From NCBI RefSeq assembly GCF_037975245.1, contig NC_092566.1, positions 15,716,001-15,780,000 on the forward strand: 64,000 bases of DNA, read 5' to 3'. The position numbers and the translations under genes are program-made. Below are positions 55,756 through 64,000 of the stretch, one piece after another. Position 1 is the first letter of the stretch, and each line of letters starts with the position of its first letter. The DNA is from Apostichopus japonicus. Lineage: Eukaryota; Echinodermata; Holothuroidea; Aspidochirotida; Stichopodidae. Under the pieces are notes generated by a model, which searched no databases, was not told the DNA's origin, and saw nothing but the letters and a program-made list of their open reading frames with translations.

Positions 55756-58700
55756 CGTTCTTCTACTTGTTAAGGTGCATCCATGCACATATCTAGTATG
55801 AAGTGAGCCACTCTGTTCTTGTATAGCTAGCTTTAGTGTATATAAGCCAAATACTTCACAACCAAATGTGTTTTACATTCAGACTGAGGACTTCATTGTC
55901 TTTTCTATTGTTTGAATCCACGTACCTTATATCTTTACAATACCTGTTAACAATAGAATTCTTGTGAGGACGTGGTGATTTCTTATTCAAATGACATCTG
56001 ATTTGACTTGGAATTCCTCAGTGCGAAACTGTGAATGGAAAACATGCACACACACACACAATCACCATTGTAACATCGTATTCGTTTTGTCTTCAGGAAG
56101 GAATGAACTTCTTTAAAACGATGACCATCGTACTGTTGTTGTACTCCTGGAATTACAACCGGAGAACCAGAAGAAAATGAAGGCTATTCTAGTGAAAAAA
56201 ATAGTGAAAATATTCCAAAGTAAGTTTTTTAACTCTGTACCCTTTCGAAGTTTAAATTGACTATCGACACTAATTGGTTGTTTTGAAAAAGGAGGTTCGA
56301 AGAGAATGATTTAATGCGTTTCGTTAATTTCGCTGAACGTAGTAGACGAAACTTTCCAGCACCCCCCTCCCGCCCCCCTACACACATACACACTCCCTTC
56401 CACCCTACTTTCCCACCCCTTATTCGATTCAAATATATAAGACAATTCTTAGATTACCTTCGCAAAGTTTGAAAAGAGTTACCAAACGCCACTTTTCATT
56501 TGATTTGTTTTTTGTGACAATAAGAGAAAAATTCCATAAAGGGCTTTCCATATTTCCAACGGCGTGATTTACCGATCGTTTGCCATATAACTGAATTTCT
56601 TTTCATTTTAATCTCTCCAAAATCCAAAGTTGAATATTTACTTTTACAAATACATTGTTATAAATCTTTAACAACAGCCATAACAACAACATAAAAAATG
56701 GCTTTCAGCAGAGTATGATTGGGATCCACACAAAACCTTTAACCCCTTAAGGCAAAGGATTAGTATAAGATATATATCTAGTTTCCTATGCATTGCTGTA
56801 TTACAACAAAATTAGACACACAACATTAATCACTTTAAATGAAGATTTAAGGAGGAAACCTGAGAACGGAGTGATATAAATATATATATATCTGGCAAGA
56901 AGATATAAAACTATAACTATCTTTGAATGGATTCCAGAGATATAGTTATAAAATATATAGGCCTATACGACTTATCAATGTTTATAGATGAAATATACAT
57001 TTGTGGTGATTATCCCTATGTCTGCGTTTTAGCAACTCTTGGGCCCTAAGTATAGGCCTATATCATATTTAATTTGTTGGGTTCAAAAATGATGTATTTC
57101 TATTTTTGTTTTATTAGGTTTCATTTTATAAAGCCATTCGGGTCATTGCCTCTGTTGCTTTTGTCATATTTATTTTACACATAGACCATATCGATTTACT
57201 GTAGACGAGTGATGGATCTCACGGCTATTGTCCATGGAAATAAATAAAGCTGGTAAATATAGGGGTATGTCCGCGGCTAATCGCTATCCTTACTTTCAAT
57301 AGACCTACTGGAATTGTATCAAAAAGGATATATAAAACAGATATAGCCTATTGAATTTCAAGGGGGTATGGTAAACATATTAAATCAAATGAGTAAAACG
57401 CAAGTCTAGACAGAACGATTACTACTGACTGTTCTGAGGAAGAAGAAGAAAAAACCAAAATAATATCGTTATCAATCAACGGAATATTCTTTGTCGAATT
57501 TTAGCTCCGCCAACGCGTTAGTGGACGAATATGTTGGGTCTGTTCAACCAATGCATACATACTCTTTTAAAAAGCTTATATGTCAGGCTTGTTCCTTTTG
57601 TAAGTGCACGACTCTGTGGCCAACATGTGATTTAGGGGTGAGGGCTAGGACGTCCGGCATTGGGAAGAAGACTACACTCATTTACCATAGCATTTACCAT
57701 AGCATATGTAGAGTAGGCTAGGTACCGACCGTACCATACCACAACTATATAGTAATATACACCAGTCAAAAGGGCGGGAAAATTTTCCTAAACTTGAGAA
57801 CTACGTGGAGTGAGTTTTTATTGGGGTGGGGGTGTGTGGGAAGGGGCATTTTGGCAGTGATAGCATTTTTCTTGGTATGACTGAATGTTGAGAGGCTGCT
57901 TGAAACTGCTTAATTAGTGTCAAAATAGGCATGTCGAAATTCTACTTGTGAAATATAGTCTGGTAATTTTTAGACAGATTTCGTAGTTTTTCGTCCATGC
58001 TCTCAGTCAACATCCATTCATGAACAATAAAAAATACCGAACATGACAAAATTAGTCTAAAGTGTCTTTAATAGGCCTGTTTGGGGGTTTTCTTCCCCGA
58101 CGGTTATCCCATGCGGTCGATGTGTAGGCCCTATAGTATCCTATACAATGCTCTCAGCATGCCGGGTTCCCTATTCCTGTTTTCTAACAATTCGTTCGTC
58201 AGTGTCCATAACCAAGAAGGTTACGGGACCTTCTTCACATAAATAGTGAGTGCCGCACCTGCTGTTTAAGTAAACAACAAATAACATTTTGGCGTGTTGG
58301 TTGATTCTCACCTACTTACCCAAACTCCGTTCCGTTTCTTATATCTGTACTATCGGGGGTTTATAATTTATTTTGTTTCTTTGCTTTTGATCTCATCTTA
58401 CTTAAGTGGGGGACCAAATAAAAAGGTTTTATTTTTAAAGTGCTGGTAGGCTCTTTAACTACCAGCTCTATTATCTAACTGTGATCTAAGCACGTTCTGC
58501 TCCATTCAGCAAGTGGCACGTGTATAGGGTTTCGTAATACACAATTAGCCTATATAACATTCTGATCTATACTGCTTAGAGAAATATTATCAGTTTATAA
58601 GCGATGGTTATAAAATTACATTCATTGACGTCATGGAAATCCACATTGCGCCTTTCGTGGAATCTCGTGAACAGCGTGAGCTATTTTTGGCATTCAGTTT

Positions 58701-58780
58701 AACTTTCACAACTACTGATATTATACCGTAGCATGAACTTTTTTCCCTTCAAATCTTAAATTTATAAAATAACCTCTATA
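55756..58780. other. Spacer, no gene recognised
   Basis: AT-rich; short open frames lack recognisable domains. It contains a CA repeat at about 56048-56060 and C-rich tracts near 56360-56410. Confidence 0.6.
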
Positions 58781-58783
58781 GTT

Positions 58784-58789
58784 ATATAG

Positions 58790-58837
<48 letters not shown>

Positions 58838-58853
58838 ATATTTATATATATAT
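58784..58853. repeat. AT dinucleotide microsatellite
   Basis: Roughly 70 bp of nearly uninterrupted TA, with a TATCTATATT interruption. Confidence 0.95.
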
Positions 58854-59529
58854 GTACGCTCTACAACAAAAGCTTAACTATTCTTGTTTGCATGGAATCT
58901 CTTTCAATATTGTCACATTTACCACATTATGCTTGAATTCAGTTATTCATTAGCTCTCTGGGAACGGCGGGGTATAGTACTCGTTTGTGGTAAACAAAAT
59001 CACCGCCTGCAAGGAGAAGTCCTTACCAAACGATTTCAAGGCTCTTTGCACTTAAATACGAAACCAGTATATTCTAGGCGGGGTGCCTCTTCGTTGAGAG
59101 CTTTTATACGTTTCACTATTAATTTTATGATACACTATTATAATCAAATCTTTTTATTCACAGATGATTTTTTTTTTTTTTTTGTATGTGAAACCATTCC
59201 CGACAAACAAAGTGTCAAATCAAGTGAGCTTAGTCGAATGAGAACAGCTAATAAGAAAAATATACAAACTTCCCCTTACTCTTTTGTTTCTTTTCTTATT
59301 TGTATTTCTTATTTGTATTATTCGGCCTACATATACATTGATGGTCGCCGAAGTCAAGCAGTCAGGCAATCGCACGGAAAATAGAAGTCTGTCGCTAGAA
59401 TGAATCCGGAAAGGACTGCCTCAAAGATAAGCAGAATGTATGATAGCCTAGAATTGCAGCCAAGATCAGGGGAGAGGTGGGAGAGGAGAGGGGTTGGGGT
59501 GATGTGTAAAAAATGACCATAGTGAGAGG

Positions 59530-60395
59530 TAATCAGGCAATCAGTCTGTCAGTCAGTCAGATAGTCAGCCAGGACAGAAAGACAGATAGTCAGCCAGGAC
59601 AGACAGACATATAGTCAGACAGACAGATAGTCAGCAAGGACAGATAGTCGGGACAGACAGACAGATAGTCAGTCAGGACAGACAGACGGATAATCAGCCA
59701 GGACAGACAGATAGTCAGTCAGGACAGATAGTCAGACAGACAGATAGTCAGTCAGGACAGACATACAGATAGTTAGCCGGGACAGACAGATAGTCAGTCA
59801 GGACAGACAGACAGACAGACAGATAGTTAGCCAGGACAGACAGACAGATAGTTAGCCAGGACAGACAGATAGTCAGCCGGGACAGACATACAGATAGTTA
59901 GCCGGGACAGACAGATAGTCAGTCAGGACAGACAGACAGATAGTCAGTCAGTCAGGAGAAACAGACAGATAGTCAGTCAGGACAGACATACAGATAGTTA
60001 GCCAGGACAAACAGACAGATAGTCAGCCAGGACAGACAGATAGTCAGTCAGGACAGATAGTCAGACAGACAGATAGTTAGCCAGGACAGACAGACAGATA
60101 GTTAGCCAGGACAGACAGATAGTCAGTCAGGACAGACAGACAGATAGTCAGTCAGTCAGGAGAAACAGACAGATAGTCAGTCAGGACAGACATACAGATA
60201 GTTAGCCAGGACAAACAGACAGATAGTCAGCCAGGACAGACAGATAGTCAGTCAGGACAGATAGTCAGACAGACAGATAGTTAGCCAGGACAGACAGACA
60301 GATAGTTAGCCAGGACAGACAGATAGTCAGCCGGGACAGACAGAGAGATAGTTAGCCAGGACAGACAGACAGATAGTCAGCCAGGACAGACAGAG
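59530..60395. repeat. CAGA/TAGT minisatellite with higher-order structure
   Basis: About 860 bp built from GACAGACAGATAGTCAGTCAG and close variants (GCCAGGACA, GTTAGCC, GTCAGCC). A unique mark, GTCAGGAGAAAC, occurs at 59951 and 60155, and the sequence around it is the same for well over 100 bp, giving a higher-order period of 204 bp. There is no ORF. Confidence 0.9.
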
Positions 60396-61130
60396 CGGTC
60401 CCGATAGGACAAAACGTCAGCTGGTTTTTCCCTTTTAAACAGCAATTCCCACCCAGATTCAGCTATCATGCACAGTCTATAGTCAGAATTTTCTTAATTT
60501 TTATTTACATTTAGTTTTATGCCCCTCCTCTTAACAAAAGAACGAAACAAAAACAAAATGAACCATGAAACAGGGAAAATAATGTGTAGTCTACTCCTCT
60601 GTGTGTGATTTAGTTGATTCTAAATATGAAATAAATAATCAAGAAAAAATACGGGCAAGTTATGGTTACTCTTATAATAAAGAAGCGGTACCCCCATGAC
60701 GCCTAACCGATCACCCTTACAGAAAAAGTACACACCCGACGTACAGAGTGCGGAAAGTTTAAAGGTATAAAATAAATATGTTTAAGACAACTGCAACTCT
60801 TCGAAGAATAACAAATAATGTTAACAAGAAAAGAAGCAGGTGCTGTTTTCTTGTGGTACAAGTTTTTTTCTTTTCTGTTTATTTTTTTTATTTTCTCTTT
60901 TTTTGCTTTCTCTCTCTCGGCAGCTAGCATCTCCTCAGTTTTCTTTCTTTTTTTTTCCTGTTTGGGTTGTCTGAAAGAGAGAAATTATTTGAATTGTACT
61001 TGGTAAATACGTATCGAATGTGTCAAACCAGCGATAAATGTAAGAGAGGGGGGTTTATATCAAACATAAAGAAAAGACAAAGAGATATAAAATTTAAAAA
61101 AAAAAGCGGGGGACAGGGACAACTCATTCC

Positions 61131-61236
61131 AGGAAAGGAAATTAATGTATTTATCCATTCAGACGGCGAGATCAAATATATATAGGAAAGGAAATTAATG
61201 TATTTATCCATTCAGACGGCGAGATCACATATATAT
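61131..61236. repeat. 53-bp tandem duplication
   Basis: AGGAAAGGAAATTAATGTAT and the following CCATTCAGACGGCGAGATCA occur twice, starting at 61131 and 61184, with one or two differences. The duplication looks recent. Confidence 0.92.
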
Positions 61237-61485
61237 GAATACTGGTGATACTTCTGATTGTTCTCGGATCCATATATTGTTTTGTACATAAAAGCTAGAA
61301 AGGTCGTTTCGCTATCATTCCCCGTATGTAGTATTAGTGTACACTTGATGGTATAGGCCTAACTATGCAGGATTTACAATAGTAAAAAAAGTTATCGAGT
61401 TATTTGGGAAAGGAAGGAATTTAACTCGTCAGAAGCAGGATATCAGAAGAAAAAAAAGAGAAAAATGAAAAGTACAAAGAACATT

Positions 61486-61486
<1 letters not shown>

Positions 61487-61550
<64 letters not shown>

Positions 61551-61580
61551 ATGTGTGTGTGTGTGTCGGTGTGTGTATAT
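61487..61580. repeat. Compound AT / GT microsatellite
   Basis: About 65 bp of AT repeats followed by (GT)n interrupted by CG, then TATATATG. Confidence 0.95.
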
Positions 61581-64000
61581 ATGTACATGTAAAAAGTGCC
61601 GAGAACGAGTAAATCATCTTTTTAAAATTACTAACATGGATGTTTTACTTATCTTATTCCAGTCTTTTTGTACATTTTCAACCCCCCCCCCCGCCCCATA
61701 TTATGTGCACGCCACTGCATAGGAACAACTGGTCCACGGGTGTACCCAGGAGTTGAGTTTAGTATACGATAGATCACTCATCAACCTTTGACCTGCGCAT
61801 CACGGTGTAGTTTGTCTATACACCCTTTCGAAGGGACTCGTATATACCTCACTTTGACGTAACACGCGTCATGATCCCCGTGGTTACCTTCGGAAAGTAA
61901 AATAGACTGGGCTTGAGATGAGTGGATCAAGTTGTTTGGTTTTTTTTGTGAACAGTTTCTATCTTGATTGACTTGTCATGTTAAAACGAACACAGTGAGG
62001 TAAGTGAGGTTATCTTTCCCCATTCAAACATGGTTTGCCTATGATATAGTTTTTAGTATTACCCCCTCGTTTTGTTGTAGTTGAGAAAAAAACAGAATCG
62101 ATTGATTGCTTTCCGCTTACCTTATAAACCAATCGACAAAACTTTAGTGCCCATGACCAACGTGCGATCGAATTACGCGCGGCTTAACAAGTTCCCACAT
62201 ACACTGTAAGTGTCAAGACTTGTTAGTAACCACGTAATATAAGCCAAGAAATAGCTCTGGGAAAATCTTACCAAACGTAAAATAATATGCGAATCAATTT
62301 AAACTTTTTTTTGCTGTTATAAATTTGCATCTTTATTGTTTGTTTTTTGGTTAACAGTGAGAGGGGAGTGGAGGGGGGGGGGTAGGGTTGCATGCCAGGC
62401 GTGATTAACACCAATGACTTCTTAAGCTGGGAACACATGAGGCCAATTCTATATGAAAACATTGAACATTTTTACAATGGTGGTGAAAATTTGTATAAAT
62501 TCATGGAATGATGGATTTTAAAAGTTTGAACACTCCTTTTTCCCTTTTTAATGGACTTTGCAGCTGACCCTGCCCCTCCCCCACCCCACCCTTGCTTAAT
62601 TAAAGAGATATATTACAACATTGTTTTTGCATGATCTCACTTAGCGTGCGTAACAATAGATGGAGGATAGACTAATGATACAAACGAATGGTGCTTGCAC
62701 AATCGCTTGTCAATCATATTTTATAATTTGTCAATGAAACTTACTCGTGATATGGTCAAAGTAGTAAGTACCTACCGGTGGTTAGGCTTACTAGTTACTA
62801 GACGAATACAGTCAACAGTATTAATGGGGCTAACTAGCAGCGGAATTGCTAACAAATGACAATTTTTTTATTCTTGGTTTCCCGACATTACCGACCGGGC
62901 AAATAGCATATTGACGTTCTTATTTTCCCCCTTTTCTTCTCCTTCTCCTTCTTCTTCTTTTAAAGGTTTTTACTGGCTTATACAGATAGTAGCTGAAATT
63001 TTCTTAACTTCCCCATAGAACATTCCAGGAGGGGGGGGGGGGAGGGGTGACTGGCACGCTTGCTTACAAGCCGTGAACTGGACAAAAGTCAATGCAGGAC
63101 AAGATTACTTTTCTGCACAGAGCTATTCACTTTGGAATAAGAGAAAAGCACATTGTTATGCTTTCGAAAATGATGTGGGACGTTTCATGGGCATTCAGGG
63201 GAATAGGGACGAAGTGGGCAAGAAAAATGGGGCATGCGGCCGGGTGTGGAGTACAGATTAATGGTGGTAGTGGAATTATACAGTATAGTCACTGTCAAGC
63301 AGTTATAATCAACCCCCTCCCCTCTTGCTTCCCCCTTGCCCGCATTATCATCCTCGTCCAATGATCACATTTGCTACTGACAGACAAACTTTCCGGTCGC
63401 TCCACTTGAAGATTAACCACAACCTCTTCCGCCTACAAAGCCGTCACTTATATGATTCCGTGAACTATTCTGCTTCCGTCTGCAATACATACTGTTGCAT
63501 CGCCTATGGGAGCCTTTCAGAGCCTCTAAACACACATAATGCCATGCACACTCGAGCCGTCGAGCATATTATTTACGTTCGCAAAGATGGAAAAAAAAAA
63601 AGAATTTGATCGGAAACTACTGTATGTATTGTAAACGTTTTGAATTTGAAACTTTTTCTCTTTGAAGGCTGCGTATGCATTGCCATAAACATGTTTTCCT
63701 GTGATGTCATACACATGATATGGCGCGTGGATGAACTTAAAAGGCGCGTGTAGGACACGCGGGTTGCGCGTGCCCTATTAGCTTGTCGCGAGGACCAGCT
63801 TTGAAGTTGAGTTAAGCGCGAAAATCACGTGTCAAGTCAAATTTGTTTTGCATTAAGGCTTCTTCTGCTAAGTTGGTTAATAATAGTTTTAAAAAAAGAG
63901 CAAAGATTCAATTTGTGTTTTGTCAAAAGATACTGACCGCCTTCACCGCGTGGGTTTGCAGTTCATGTGTTGACGTCTGGCAAGAAACAACCTTTGGCAG

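Larger units (their letters stand above)
60396..64000. other. 3' end of window, no gene recognised
   Basis: No convincing exon. It contains the 53-bp duplication, the AT/GT microsatellite, G-runs at 62370 and 63031-63042, and a CpG-rich motif cluster near 63.72-63.81 kb. A possible donor at about 62000 (GTGAG|GTAAGT after a 200-bp complex segment) could end a non-coding exon of another gene, but nothing supports it beyond the site. Confidence 0.5.

Noticed and set aside
58884-59384. 166-codon open frame after the AT microsatellite
   Set aside because: It includes a poly-Phe run from a T-tract and shows no family similarity or splice support.

Overview
This is a AT-rich eukaryotic nuclear window from an animal. 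One multi-exon protein-coding gene on the + strand runs from about 18.5 to 50.5 kb: an orthologue of maternal embryonic leucine zipper kinase (MELK). I assembled 12 coding exons with consensus GT/AG borders and compatible phases. They give a 669-residue protein (human MELK is 651) with an intact kinase domain, a UBA-like domain, a long Ser/Thr/Pro-rich linker containing a KEN box, and a C-terminal KA1 domain. The compact microsatellites, tRNA-derived SINEs, a TTAA-flanked MITE and a DIRS-type retrotransposon suggest a marine invertebrate, most likely a deuterostome such as an echinoderm. That placement is inference; no marker here fixes the species.

Layout. 1-16 kb: no gene recognised; AT-rich sequence with short tandem repeats and poly-G tracts. 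16.1-16.6 kb: a GC-richer patch with a perfect TCTCGCGAGA and a perfect CRE palindrome, the best candidate for the MELK promoter or first exon. 18.49-50.45 kb: MELK. Intron 2 (5.5 kb) carries a decayed family of about 190-bp repeats. Intron 3 (13.5 kb) carries a 357-bp TTAA-flanked MITE and, at 25,291-32,170, a 6.88-kb DIRS-type tyrosine-recombinase retrotransposon in the same orientation as the gene. The other introns (0.4-2.6 kb) hold only simple sequence, one SINE and a few complex unique patches. 50.45-64 kb: MELK 3' UTR candidate with a 43-bp minisatellite, then a SINE, a modular 54.5-kb repeat, a duplicated 66-bp hairpin module, a roughly 860-bp CAGA/TAGT minisatellite with a higher-order period, and AT/GT microsatellites.

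The most interesting object is the DIRS element. The sequence shows its diagnostic architecture directly: inverted terminal repeats (114 bp that appear identical), and an internal complementary region at 31,492-31,591 that is the exact reverse complement of the left end joined to the right end. RNase H and tyrosine-recombinase coding remnants lie between them. The reverse transcriptase is not detectable, the remaining ORFs are frameshifted, and SINEs sit where the RT should be. Ends this perfect with a body this decayed point to a non-autonomous derivative. The repeat also carries two perfect CAG|GTAAGT splice donors in the sense orientation of the host gene.
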